Positions 34,545 to 43,231 of a stretch of DNA of 64,000 nt are shown one piece after another (positions within the stretch are counted from its first letter, which is position 1; the number at the start of each line of letters is the position of its first letter). Below the pieces are notes generated by a model. That model made no database searches. It saw only the letters and a program-made list of their open reading frames with translations, and had not been told where the DNA came from. Source of the DNA: Kuafuiihalomonas sp039024635. GTDB taxonomy: Bacteria; Myxococcota; Kuafuiibacteriia; Kuafuiibacteriales; Kuafuiibacteriaceae. The stretch lies in NCBI GenBank assembly GCA_039024635.1, contig JBCCQA010000003.1:186001-250000 (forward strand). The letters run 5' to 3'. Position numbers and translations under genes: made by a program.

Positions 34545-36421
34545 TTCGACTTTAGCATTCCGAGGCCCTGCAGAAGCTCATCAAGACTCGTCAGGTCGAT
34601 GGGCTTGGTCAAGCAACCGTTCATGCCGATGTCCAGCGCCTGCTCCGCGGCTTCGGCATGGGTGTTGGCGGTGAGGGCGAAAATCGGGACTTCGCAACCC
34701 TTGGCGCGAAGCTCGGTCGTCGCCTCCCAACCGTCCTTGTTGGGCATCTGCACGTCCATGAGGATGAGGTCGTAGACCTCGGCCAAACCGGCGTCGACAG
34801 CCTCGGCCCCGTCTTCCACCAGGGTGACGTCGTGCCCGCGTCGCTCCAAGAGACGGCGGATCAGGAGCTGGTTGGTCGGGTTGTCTTCGGCCACGAGGAT
34901 TTGAAGGGCTTCGCCGCCTGGTTCATTCCGGGGACGGTTGACGCCGGTCTGCTGGGTTTCGCCAACCTCGGCCATCGCGAGCTCGACCCAAAAACAGCTC
35001 CCTTGGCCGAGCTCGGACTTGACGCCGATGCGTCCCGACATCAGCTCGGCCAGCTCCCGACTGAGCGAGAGGCCGAGGCCCGTCCCTCCGTGTCGTCGTG
35101 TCGAGCTGTTGTCGAGCTGGTTGAATCGACGGAACAGACCAACCTGAGCCGAGAGGGCGATACCGGGTCCCGTGTCCTCGACCTCGAAGCGCAGGCCCGA
35201 GGGCATCCGCTCGACCCTGAGCTCGACCGAGCCTTCGTCGGTGAACTTCACCGCGTTTCCTACCAGATTCATGAGGATCTGCTTGATGCGCACCACGTCG
35301 CCCCTGAACGAGGCCGACTGCGCCAGGCCCTTGCTACGCAGAGCGATCCCCTTCCGGCTGGCCTGCATGGAGAAGGTGCCGATGACCACGTCGATGGCTT
35401 CTTGAAGATCGAAAGGCGTGTCATCGATCCGAAGCCGATTCGCCTCGATCTTGCTCAGGTCGAGGACGTCGTTGAGGAGGGCCTGGAGGTGCTGACCTGC
35501 CCCACGGGCGGCATCGACGTAGTCCCTTTGCTCGGTGCTGAGCTCCGTCTCTAGAAGAAGGTCGGTCATGCCGATGACGCCGTTGAGGGGCGTCCGGATC
35601 TCGTGGCTCATGTTGGCCAGAAAGTCGGACTTGGAAGTCGCTGCCCGTTCCGCCGTCTCGATGGCGCGACGGAGAGTGATCTCCATCTTCTTTTGCTTGG
35701 TGATGTCGGTCAGCACGCCGAACACCGCCACGACTTCGCCATCGGCTCCGAGCCCCGGCTGTCCGGACACCCGAACGAAGCGAAGCTCGCCTGGGCTCGG
35801 CACCAAGCGAGCCTCGAACTCGAAGCTCTCCTTCTCCTCGAGAGCTTTGCGAACCGCTTCGCGCACCCGAGGCCTATCAGCAACGTGGTACAACCGTATC
35901 GCTTCTTCGACCTGGGGCTTGTGGGACGCGGGGTCCCTGCCGTGGATGGCGTAGACCTGTTTGGACCAGGTGACGCTGGTGGGTCCCTGTTCTGGATCGA
36001 CCTCGAAGTGCCAGTGCCCCACACCGGCGAGCCGCTCGACCATGGACAGGGTGCGCACCCATCGCTGGAGGCTACGCAGCGTCTCGTTGGATTCGGACAC
36101 GTCCCGAGCTACGGCGAGGACCACGTTGCCCCGGCCCGCGGCGTCCCACTCCATCCAGACCCACGCACCACTCTTGCTGCGAATCCGACTTCCAAAGCTC
36201 TCGATACTCCCATGCGAGAGGGCCATCTCGATGGCGTCTCGGGTCGACTCTTGGTCATCGGGATGGATGAAGTCCAGAACCGGAGCCCCCTCCATCTCAC
36301 CGGGCGTCCAGCCCAGCCTGGTCTCCCAAGCGCCCGCGATTCGGTCCAGGCATCCTTGGTGAATTCGACAGAAGAGGTCCCTCGACAGTTCGAGGAATTC
36401 GCTGGTCGGGTCGGTCCCCAC
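34511..36421 (-). CDS. hybrid sensor histidine kinase with two PAS domains and a receiver
   Basis: A 636-residue cytoplasmic hybrid kinase. Two PAS-type domains (about residues 10-110 with TPGEMEGAPVLDFIHPDDQE, and 120-240 with a PAC-like VVAVFGVLTDITKQKKME) precede the dimerisation domain with phospho-acceptor His273 in NMSHEIRTPLNGVIGM. The ATPase domain shows NLVGNAVKFTDEG (N box), VEDTGPGIA and HGGTGLGLSLS. The receiver has phospho-acceptor Asp556 in LILMDVQMPNKDGW and ends near FALTANTH. No transmembrane segment is seen, so the signal is intracellular. A GTG at 36421 is used. No partner response regulator or phosphotransferase is adjacent. Its 3' end overlaps gcvH by 34 bp. Confidence 0.93.
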   Translation of the reverse strand: MGTDPTSEFLELSRDLFCRIHQGCLDRIAGAWETRLGWTPGEMEGAPVLDFIHPDDQESTRDAIEMALSHGSIESFGSRIRSKSGAWVWMEWDAAGRGNVVLAVARDVSESNETLRSLQRWVRTLSMVERLAGVGHWHFEVDPEQGPTSVTWSKQVYAIHGRDPASHKPQVEEAIRLYHVADRPRVREAVRKALEEKESFEFEARLVPSPGELRFVRVSGQPGLGADGEVVAVFGVLTDITKQKKMEITLRRAIETAERAATSKSDFLANMSHEIRTPLNGVIGMTDLLLETELSTEQRDYVDAARGAGQHLQALLNDVLDLSKIEANRLRIDDTPFDLQEAIDVVIGTFSMQASRKGIALRSKGLAQSASFRGDVVRIKQILMNLVGNAVKFTDEGSVELRVERMPSGLRFEVEDTGPGIALSAQVGLFRRFNQLDNSSTRRHGGTGLGLSLSRELAELMSGRIGVKSELGQGSCFWVELAMAEVGETQQTGVNRPRNEPGGEALQILVAEDNPTNQLLIRRLLERRGHDVTLVEDGAEAVDAGLAEVYDLILMDVQMPNKDGWEATTELRAKGCEVPIFALTANTHAEAAEQALDIGMNGCLTKPIDLTSLDELLQGLGMLKSNQSEDFSKNAS

Positions 36422-36478
36422 ACCGATCCCATCGGACCCCCCGGCCCGTTGGAGAGCCCATTCTCGGGAAGAAACGCC

Positions 36479-37756
36479 TCAGAACCCAAACGGGCCCGAA
36501 CGGGGCGGGACGAGAACGAATTGGAAGTTGAAGCGAATGCTGCCGTCGGACTCGACGATGCCATCGGGAGGGTTGGGGAAGGGCTCGGCCTGGCGCATGG
36601 CTTGAATCGCCGCGTCATCTAGGTACCGGATACCGCTTGAGCGTGAAACCCTGACGTCGTCGAGGGCGCCCGCCCGATTCAAAGTGATGGTGAGCAGAGT
36701 CACGCGATTCTGACTGCCCACCGATCGGGCGGTGGGGTCTCGGCGTCGAAACTCCCGACGGACGTTGTCGCTCCAGAAGTTCTGCACCGAGTCCTTCACC
36801 CGAATGAAGAAGGTCGCGTACTTGAACTCTTTGGTGTTGAGGTAGGTGCCATCCCCTTCGGGCACGTCTTCGACGTAGTCCATGGACGGGGAACCCGAGA
36901 TCCGGGCCACGGTGCCCAGGTTGGGCTGAAGAGCCTCCAGGCTGGGCAGAGAGCGCTTGCCCGCGGCCCGACCTCCTGCTTCGCCTGAACCCGAGCCGTC
37001 GATCGCGCCTGGCTGAAAGTCGAAGCGCTCGCCGGTGCCGTCGAGAGCCTCGGAGCCAGTCCGGTTGCGGATGGTCTGCTTGAATCCGGGCAGGTCGGAG
37101 AGGCGGAGCTTCACGTCGTCTCGGCGCTGAAGGTCAGGAATCTCGAGCCGAAACTGCCGCTCGCCTTCACCTTCGCCTTCCGACTCGCCTCGACCTCCGC
37201 CCCGCTCGGCCTCGCCGCCCTCCTCTCCTTCTACCGTCAGTCCCAGGGTCTTCTGGGCCTCGGGCCGCGTAGGCGGCGCTGGCTTGTCTTGGAGCTCGTT
37301 CGTGCGGCGCTGCTTGGTTGGGTCCCGACGGTCCAGGCGGGCAACCGACTCCCGTTCCACCCGGGAGTTGTGCTCGCCCGCGAAGCGCGCGTCGGGGTCG
37401 GGGGCGTCGTCCTTGGTCGCGGGTACGTCGACGATCTGGCCGACAGGCTGCTCCCGCCGAGGATCCGGCCGGTCCGGCTCTTCGGCTTCGGGGAGCCGGG
37501 GCGCCTCAGGGGCGGGATTGGCGCGCTGGCGAGCCGCTCGTCGGGCAGCAGCCTTGGCTTGCTGGATGGAGGCTTGCCAAGCCTGGGGAGAGAGCCGAAC
37601 GACATCGACCGGTCCCGCGGCCGCAGCGCCGGTCGGCGCCATGGCCTGGACGACGAACTCCCGGACCGGTACCCACAAAGCGGCGTGAATGAGCGCCGAT
37701 AGAAAGAGAGCGCCGACGAGAACGCGAGCGCCCCATTGGTGCCTTCGTCGTCGCAT
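36479..37756 (-). CDS. TonB-like energy-transducing or scaffold protein
   Basis: About 425 residues from ATG 37756 (MRRRRHQWGARVL). One N-terminal transmembrane helix (VLVGALFLSALIHAALWVPV) is followed by a long Pro/Arg/Glu/Asp-rich linker with an Arg/Asp-rich middle and Gly/Glu repeats. A C-terminal TonB-type domain has NRVTLLTITLNRAGALDDVR, SSGIRYLDDAAIQAMRQAEP and FNFQFVLVPP. The layout is like TonB, but no ExbBD genes are near, and many Myxococcota carry several such proteins in non-TonB machines such as Glt. The gene lies 57 bp upstream of the hybrid kinase, same strand, and diverges from rplC. Confidence 0.78.
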   Translation of the reverse strand: MRRRRHQWGARVLVGALFLSALIHAALWVPVREFVVQAMAPTGAAAAGPVDVVRLSPQAWQASIQQAKAAARRAARQRANPAPEAPRLPEAEEPDRPDPRREQPVGQIVDVPATKDDAPDPDARFAGEHNSRVERESVARLDRRDPTKQRRTNELQDKPAPPTRPEAQKTLGLTVEGEEGGEAERGGGRGESEGEGEGERQFRLEIPDLQRRDDVKLRLSDLPGFKQTIRNRTGSEALDGTGERFDFQPGAIDGSGSGEAGGRAAGKRSLPSLEALQPNLGTVARISGSPSMDYVEDVPEGDGTYLNTKEFKYATFFIRVKDSVQNFWSDNVRREFRRRDPTARSVGSQNRVTLLTITLNRAGALDDVRVSRSSGIRYLDDAAIQAMRQAEPFPNPPDGIVESDGSIRFNFQFVLVPPRSGPFGF

Positions 37757-37906
37757 CCCCCAGCCTCCCAGAGGTAGCACCGAGGCGGTCCTACAGACAA
37801 TTGATCGCGACCCTTGCTGTACCGGCGCAACCCCTTGGCTTCTCTTGAGATTCGGACTCTAAGGCCCCGTGGTGGATCAGGGCTTTTGCCCGAATGGCGG
37901 CCATTG

Positions 37907-37935
37907 TTGACAGGCCCGCCGGGGATCTCTAGGTT
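37907..37935 (+). promoter_or_regulatory. sigma70-type promoter of rplC-rlmE
   Basis: TTGACA (37907-37912), a 17-bp spacer and TAGGTT (37930-37935). The start of transcription would fall near 37942, giving a leader of about 44 nt that includes the ribosome site GAGGA before ATG 37986. The -35 is a perfect consensus. This shows that rplC is transcribed from its own promoter, not from a distant S10 operon. Confidence 0.6.
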
Positions 37936-37985
37936 CCCGCGTCTCGCGCGAGGGCAACAGCCCGACGCGCTGCGAGGACAGAGCC

Positions 37986-38654
37986 ATGAACCGGATGGGA
38001 TTGATCGGCAAGAAGGTGGGCGTGACCCAGATTTTCCAGGATGGCGCCCGGATTCCGGTCACCGTGGTCGAGCTTGGGCCGAACGTCGTGGTCCAGAAGA
38101 AGACCGAGCACACGAAGGACGCCTACTCCGCCGTGCAGCTCGGCTACGACGAAGTCGAGCATCGCAAGGTCAACAAGCCGATGCAGGGCCATTTCGGGAA
38201 GGCCGACGTCAAGCCGGTCCGCATTCTTCGGGAGTTCCGGATCCCGACGGACGAGGTTGAAGCTCTCGAGGTAGGTCAGAACGTGGCCGCCGACATCTTT
38301 CAGGAAAACGAGATCGTGGACGTCACCGGCACCAGCAAGGGCAAGGGCTTTCAGGGTGTCGTGCGCCGCTACGGCATGAAGGGCGCCAAGCAGGCCACCC
38401 ACGGCACCCACGAGCAGTTCCGCCATGTGGGCTCCATCGGTTGCCGCACGACGCCCGGCGAGGTGCACAAGGGCAAGCGACTGCCCGGGCACATGGGTGA
38501 TCGAACCGTCACCACCCAGAACGTGCGCATCGTGAAGATCGACCTCGAGAACAACCGGGTGCTCGTGCGAGGTGCCGTCCCCGGTGCCAAGAACAGCTAC
38601 GTGGTCATCCGGAAGTCGGCCAAGAAGACCGGCAAGATCTACCAGGCCGCCTGA
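37986..38654 (+). CDS. rplC: 50S ribosomal protein L3
   Basis: A 222-residue L3, a primary 23S rRNA-binding protein whose extension reaches the peptidyl-transferase centre. Matches are GLIGKKVGVTQIFQDG, VPVTVVELGPN-like IPVTVVELGPN, GHFGKADVKPVR, VDVTGTSKGKGFQGVVRRYG, HGTHEQFRHVGSIG, TTPGEVHKGKRLPGHMG and VRGAVPGAKNSYVVIRKS. The Gln methylated by PrmB in E. coli (Gln150) is Thr here. ATG 37986 has a GAGGA site at good spacing. It is followed after 23 bp by rlmE and not by rplD, so the gene has been separated from the usual S10 cluster. Confidence 0.97.
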   Translation: MNRMGLIGKKVGVTQIFQDGARIPVTVVELGPNVVVQKKTEHTKDAYSAVQLGYDEVEHRKVNKPMQGHFGKADVKPVRILREFRIPTDEVEALEVGQNVAADIFQENEIVDVTGTSKGKGFQGVVRRYGMKGAKQATHGTHEQFRHVGSIGCRTTPGEVHKGKRLPGHMGDRTVTTQNVRIVKIDLENNRVLVRGAVPGAKNSYVVIRKSAKKTGKIYQAA

Positions 38655-38677
38655 GTCGGTCGGGGGCGGCGTCCGCC

Positions 38678-39361
38678 ATGCCCCGCTACAACAAGCAAGA
38701 CCGCTTTCATCAGCGGGCCAAAGACGAGCAGTACGCGGCCCGCTCCGTCTACAAGCTAGAAGAAATCGACCGTCGGTACGACGTCATCGGGCGCGGCGAC
38801 AAGATCGTGGACGTGGGATGCGCGCCCGGCTCCTGGCTTCAGTACCTGGCCCGGGCGGTCGGCAAGAAAGGCTGCGTGGTGGGCTACGATTTGGAACCGG
38901 TGACCGTGAACGCGGGCTCCAACGTCCGGGCCTTCGAAGCCAACATCGAGGAACTCGACCCGGAGCGCGTGCTCCGCGAGCTGGCCGAACTATCGGCTGA
39001 GCTTCGCAAGAAGCCAGCGCCTGCTTCGGTACCGCCATCCTTCGGGGCCCACGTCTTCGTCAGCGACATGGCGCCCAAGCTCAGCGGGGTGCGAGACGCA
39101 GACCAGGCAAAGCAAGCGGAGCTCGTGGGGACGGCCCTGGATCTAGCCCTCGCCGTCCTCCTGGAGGGCGGCCATTTCGTGGCCAAGATGTTTCAAGGCC
39201 GAGACACCGACCCGCTCCTGGACCGAGCCAAACACGCCTTCGAAAAGGTCCGCTTCATCAAGCCAGAGGCCACCCGCGAAGGTAGCCGAGAGGTCTTCAT
39301 CGTAGCCTTGGGTCTCAAGGCACGAATCCAAAGCCCGGAGAGACCCACTCGGTCCGAGTAA
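38678..39361 (+). CDS. rlmE: 23S rRNA (uridine-2'-O)-methyltransferase
   Basis: A 227-residue FtsJ/RrmJ-type enzyme that methylates the A-loop uridine (U2552 in E. coli) of 23S rRNA in late 50S assembly. The catalytic tetrad is visible as Lys26 (ARSVYKLEEI), Asp130 (VFVSDMAPK), Lys170 (HFVAKMFQG) and Glu205 (SREVFIV). The SAM site is VDVGCAPGSWLQYLA. An insertion (residues about 100-125, LSAELRKKPAPASVPPSF) makes it slightly longer than E. coli RlmE. It shares the rplC promoter. L3 and the A-loop are structural neighbours in the ribosome, so the pairing makes functional sense. Confidence 0.95.
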   Translation: MPRYNKQDRFHQRAKDEQYAARSVYKLEEIDRRYDVIGRGDKIVDVGCAPGSWLQYLARAVGKKGCVVGYDLEPVTVNAGSNVRAFEANIEELDPERVLRELAELSAELRKKPAPASVPPSFGAHVFVSDMAPKLSGVRDADQAKQAELVGTALDLALAVLLEGGHFVAKMFQGRDTDPLLDRAKHAFEKVRFIKPEATREGSREVFIVALGLKARIQSPERPTRSE

Positions 39362-39386
39362 AAGCCCCCCGTCTTCTGGGTGGCTT
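39362..39386. terminator. hairpin between convergent rlmE and nuoD
   Basis: AAGCCCCCC (39362-39370), a 7-nt loop and GGGTGGCTT (39378-39386) pair at 8 of 9 positions directly after the rlmE stop. There is no clear T-run on the rlmE side, so it is either a weak or a factor-assisted terminator, possibly working in both directions. Confidence 0.4.
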
Positions 39387-39417
39387 CCGACGGACAAAGC
39401 CTGCGGGCGTCAGGGGC

Positions 39418-40680
39418 TCAGCGGTCGCACTCGCCGCCGATCATGTTGAGGGAACCGAACGTCGGGACCACGTCGGCAATCATGGTGCCCTCGATGATCA
39501 TGGGCATGGAGGAGGTGATGGGGAAGCAGGGGGGACGTACGCGGACCTTCCAAGGCTTTCCGCCTCCGTCGGAGACCAAGTAGAAGCCGAGTTCGCCATT
39601 GGCGCCTTCCTGGTAGGCGTAGGCTTCGCCTTCCGGCACCTGGATGCCGTCGATGATGATCTTGAAGTGATTCATCAACTCCTCGATCGCGGTGTGGACC
39701 TTGTCCTTCGCGGGCAGGGCGAGCCGGCTGTCTTTGGTGATGAGATCGGGTTCGGTCTGCTTCATCTGGTCCAGGCACTGCAGGATGATGCGCCGGGATT
39801 CTTTGATCTCGTGCATTCGGACCAAGTACCGGTCGTAGTTGTCGCCGTTCTCTCCGATGGGGACATCGAAGCTGACCCGGCCGTAGGCATCGTAGGGCGC
39901 AGCGCGACGAACGTCGTACGCGATGCCGGTGCTCCGAAGGCAGGGACCGGTCCAGCCCCAGTCGATGGCGTCCTGAGCCTTCATGGCCCCCACGCCCTTC
40001 ATTCGCTGGAGGAAGATCTGGTTGTCGTTGAGAAGAACCTCGACGTCGCTCATCAGCTTCACGACCCGGTCCATTCGCTTGCGTAGCCGCTCCTCGTAGC
40101 CTTCGGGGAGGTCGGCGACAACCCCGCCGATGCGGGTATAGCTCACGGTTAGGCGAGCGCCGGTCAGCTCTTCGACTGCGTCCCATAGAATGTCGCGAGC
40201 TTCGATCAGATAGAGCATGCCGGTGAAGGCACCGAGCTCCATGGTCCCCGCCCCGACACATGTGCAGTGGTCGGACATTCGCGACAGTTCCGCCGCTATG
40301 GTTCGCAGGTACTTGGCCCGCTCCGGAATATCGATGTCGAAGAGCTTCTCGACCGCGGCCGCGTAGCAGTTGTTGTTGATGAGGGGCGAGACGTAGTTCA
40401 GTCGGTCCGTATACGGGAAGACCATCGTCCACGTCGCCGCCTCGCAGGACTTCTCGAATCCTCGGTGGAGGTAGCCGGGCTCGACGTCCATCCGCTCGAT
40501 GGTCTCGCCGTCCATGATGACCCGCATCTTTATCGTGCCGTGCATTGCGGGATGAGACGGGCCCATGTCCAAGCTCATCTTGCTCGAGCCGGGCGGCGGC
40601 TCGGGCACCGGCCCGAGCTTGGGGAGGGGGGAGCGCTCTTCCCGGGGAACAGAAATTCCTCGGCGTACAGGTGCGTCCAT
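39418..40680 (-). CDS. nuoD: NADH-quinone oxidoreductase subunit D
   Basis: A 420-residue 49-kDa-type subunit of respiratory complex I, which forms part of the quinone-binding cavity. Matches are SLDMGPSHPAMHGTIKMRV, DVEPGYLHRGFEK, YTDRLNYVSPLINNNCYAAA, RMSDHCTCVGAG, DWGWTGPCLRSTG and PMIIEGTMIADVVPTFGSLN. It ends GGECDR. The first 30 residues (VRRGISVPREERSPLPKLG) are extra relative to the family and may be untranslated if a later start is used. No other nuo gene is in the window, although nuoD is normally in a nuoA-N or nuoCD cluster. ybeY precedes it on the same strand. Confidence 0.95.
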   Translation of the reverse strand: MDAPVRRGISVPREERSPLPKLGPVPEPPPGSSKMSLDMGPSHPAMHGTIKMRVIMDGETIERMDVEPGYLHRGFEKSCEAATWTMVFPYTDRLNYVSPLINNNCYAAAVEKLFDIDIPERAKYLRTIAAELSRMSDHCTCVGAGTMELGAFTGMLYLIEARDILWDAVEELTGARLTVSYTRIGGVVADLPEGYEERLRKRMDRVVKLMSDVEVLLNDNQIFLQRMKGVGAMKAQDAIDWGWTGPCLRSTGIAYDVRRAAPYDAYGRVSFDVPIGENGDNYDRYLVRMHEIKESRRIILQCLDQMKQTEPDLITKDSRLALPAKDKVHTAIEELMNHFKIIIDGIQVPEGEAYAYQEGANGELGFYLVSDGGGKPWKVRVRPPCFPITSSMPMIIEGTMIADVVPTFGSLNMIGGECDR

Positions 40681-40724
40681 TTCCCCGGCAGTCTGTCAGA
40701 GGGACCCGGGGAGTCAATTGGTCC

Positions 40725-41213
40725 TCACGGTCGCAAGAGGCGTAGACCCCGCCGAATGGCCCTGGTTCGGGCGCGCATCCGCCTGGCGGCCTCCGGTTCG
40801 TGGTGATCATAGCCAAGGAGATGGAGCGTGCCGTGAACGACCAAGAGCTCGAGCTCGGCATCCAGGCTTACCCCTCTGGAGCGCGCCTGTACCGTGGCCC
40901 GCTCGACGCTGACGATCACGTCACCGACATGATCGACGGCCACCGGAAAGGGATCCTCGTTGGGAAAGGCCAGGACGTCGGTCGGCTTGTCCAGGCCCCG
41001 AAACTCAGCGTTAAGGCCTCGGATTTCGCGGTCGTCCGTCAAGAGCAGCGCCATCTCCGATCCCGCTCGCCCTTCGGAAGCCAACACGTGGGAAGCGGCC
41101 TGCTTCGCGTGCCGTCCACTTCCCCCTCGAGCGCCTTTTCGTCGACGGCGTACGAGCGTGATCCCTGAGTCTTCTGGACGGGCAGGGGTCGATTTGGGAG
41201 ATTCCGCCGTCAT
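40725..41213 (-). CDS. ybeY: rRNA maturation endoribonuclease YbeY
   Basis: A 162-residue zinc-dependent RNase for 16S rRNA 3' processing and ribosome quality control. The zinc site is HGTLHLLGYDH with His127, His131 and His137. Other family marks are LRVTDDREIRGLN-like LLLTDDREIRGLN, RGLDKPTDVLAFPNED and GDVIVSVERA. An N-terminal basic region (TLVRRRRKGARGGSGRHA) is longer than usual. ATG 41213 is the likely start, and it shares the CATG at 41211-41214 with the speA start on the other strand. An ATG at 41252 would extend it by 13 codons into speA. Confidence 0.93.
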   Translation of the reverse strand: MTAESPKSTPARPEDSGITLVRRRRKGARGGSGRHAKQAASHVLASEGRAGSEMALLLTDDREIRGLNAEFRGLDKPTDVLAFPNEDPFPVAVDHVGDVIVSVERATVQARSRGVSLDAELELLVVHGTLHLLGYDHHEPEAARRMRARTRAIRRGLRLLRP

Positions 41214-43176
41214 GACTTCGTGGACCACTCGGGACGCAGCCGAACTGTACAACGTCAGCGGCTGGGGGAACGGCTACTTCGACGTCAGCCCGGAAGGCCA
41301 CGTCGTCCTGACCGAAGGCGCCACCCGAGGCCGTCCGCTGGACATGAAGAAGCTCGTCGACGACCTGATTCGACGGGGTCTGTCCATGCCCTTCCTGCTC
41401 CGTTTCTCGGACATTCTCAGCCGTCGCATCGAAGAGATCCACAATGCCTTCCAGGAGAAGATCGACGAGTACGACTACCAGTCGAACTACAAGCTGGTGA
41501 TGCCCATCAAGGTCAACCAGCAGCGCCACGTAGTCGAAGAGGTGCTGGAGTTCGGCCGCGCCTTCGGCGTGGGCCTGGAGGCCGGTAGCAAGCCCGAGCT
41601 CCTGGTCGCTATCGCCCTCATGGGCGCCAGGGAGGGCGTCATCGTCTGCAACGGCTACAAGGATCCGGCCTACGTCGAGACCGCCCTTCTGGCCCAGCAC
41701 TTGGGCGTCAAGACGCTCATCATCATCGACCGCTACGAGGAGCTGGCGGGCATCATCCAGATCGCCAAACGGCTGGGCGTCCCGCCCAACATCGGCGTCC
41801 GGGCCAAACTAGGAACGAAAGGAAGTGGCCGCTGGGCCGAGTCAGGGGGCGACCGTTCCAAGTTCGGCCTCACGGCCGGCGAGCTGGTCCGAGCCGTCCG
41901 AATGCTCGAGGCCGAAGACATGCTGGACCGCCTCAAGTGCCTGCACTTCCACATCGGCTCTCAGATCACCTCCATCCGAGCGGTCAAAGACGCGCTCAAC
42001 GAGGCCACACGGATCTTCATCGACCTCTACAAACTCGGCGCACCTCTCGACTACATCGACGTTGGGGGCGGCCTCGCGGTCGACTACGACGGCTCGAAGA
42101 CCAACTTCCACGCTTCCAAGAATTACTCGCTGGAGGAGTATGCGGCCGACGTCGTCTACACCCTCCGAACAGCTCTCAGCGAAGCCGACGTACCCCATCC
42201 GACCATCATCTCGGAGTCGGGCAGGGCCCTGGTCGCCCACCACTCGGTGTTGGTCTTCGACGTGCTCGGTCACAGCGAAGAGACGACCCAAATGCCGCCC
42301 CAGAGCGAAGGAGAGGAGGAGCACCAGCTGGTCGAGGAACTGCGAGAAGTCGCCACCACGGTCAATCGCAAGAACTTCCAGGAGGCCTACCACGACGCCG
42401 TCCAACTCAAGGACGACGCGCTGTCGCTCTACCGTCACGGTATCCTCGATCTCGAAGATCGGGCGGTGGTCGAGCAGCTCTTCTGGGCCACTGCGCGAAA
42501 GATCCGACGAATCGTTCGAGAGCTCGACTACGTGCCTGAAGACGTCGAGTCCCTAGAGCGACAGCTTGCGGAGACCTACTACTGCAACTTCTCCCTATTT
42601 CAGTCCCTGCCCGACTCCTGGGCCGTGAAGGCGCTGTTCCCCGTCATGCCTCTCCATCGACTGGACGAACGGCCGGCCAAACGAGGCATCCTGGCCGACC
42701 TCACCTGCGACAGCGACGGCAAGATCGACCAGTTCATTGGTCTGCATGACGTCAAAGAGACGCTCGAGCTCCACGCATTGGATCGGGACGAGCCCTACGT
42801 GCTGGGTATCTTCCTCATCGGCGCCTACCAGGAAATCCTGGGCGATCTGCACAATCTGTTCGGGGACGTGAACGCGGTTCATGTGTCGAGCAGCGAGGGC
42901 GGCTACAAGATCAAGCATGTGGTCGAAGGCGACCGAGTGAAGGACGTTCTCTCCTACGTCTCGTACGATCAGCGAGCACTCATGGAGCGACTCCGGGAGG
43001 CCATCGAACAGGCCTTGGCCCGAGGCACGATGAGCTTCGAGCAGGGGGCGTCCCTCCTGAAGCACTACGAGGCCGGCCTGGACGGGTACACCTACCTGCA
43101 GAATCGGGAGTACTCGGAGCGGCTGCTGAGCACCATCGTCCCCGCCCCCACCCTGGAACTGGTCGGGCGGCGCTGA
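41212..43176 (+). CDS. speA: biosynthetic arginine decarboxylase
   Basis: A 654-residue PLP enzyme that makes agmatine from arginine, the first step to putrescine and longer polyamines. The PLP Lys is residue 100 in KLVMPIKVNQQRH. Other marks are VGLEAGSKPELL, VICNGYKDPAYVE, RAKLGTKGSGRWAESGGDRS, HFHIGSQITSIR, YIDVGGGLAVDYDGS and ISESGRALVAHHS. The C-terminal GAYQEILGDLHNLFGDVNAV is typical of SpeA. ATG 41212 matches the family start (SWTTRDAAELYNVSGWG) and has a GGGAG site about 10 nt upstream. Its promoter must lie in ybeY. speB-like genes are absent here. Confidence 0.96.
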   Translation: MTSWTTRDAAELYNVSGWGNGYFDVSPEGHVVLTEGATRGRPLDMKKLVDDLIRRGLSMPFLLRFSDILSRRIEEIHNAFQEKIDEYDYQSNYKLVMPIKVNQQRHVVEEVLEFGRAFGVGLEAGSKPELLVAIALMGAREGVIVCNGYKDPAYVETALLAQHLGVKTLIIIDRYEELAGIIQIAKRLGVPPNIGVRAKLGTKGSGRWAESGGDRSKFGLTAGELVRAVRMLEAEDMLDRLKCLHFHIGSQITSIRAVKDALNEATRIFIDLYKLGAPLDYIDVGGGLAVDYDGSKTNFHASKNYSLEEYAADVVYTLRTALSEADVPHPTIISESGRALVAHHSVLVFDVLGHSEETTQMPPQSEGEEEHQLVEELREVATTVNRKNFQEAYHDAVQLKDDALSLYRHGILDLEDRAVVEQLFWATARKIRRIVRELDYVPEDVESLERQLAETYYCNFSLFQSLPDSWAVKALFPVMPLHRLDERPAKRGILADLTCDSDGKIDQFIGLHDVKETLELHALDRDEPYVLGIFLIGAYQEILGDLHNLFGDVNAVHVSSSEGGYKIKHVVEGDRVKDVLSYVSYDQRALMERLREAIEQALARGTMSFEQGASLLKHYEAGLDGYTYLQNREYSERLLSTIVPAPTLELVGRR

Positions 43177-43231
43177 GCGCTTTCCGATTGTCGAGGATCG
43201 ATGGGCCTGGTACCGCAGCTGGGACAGACCC

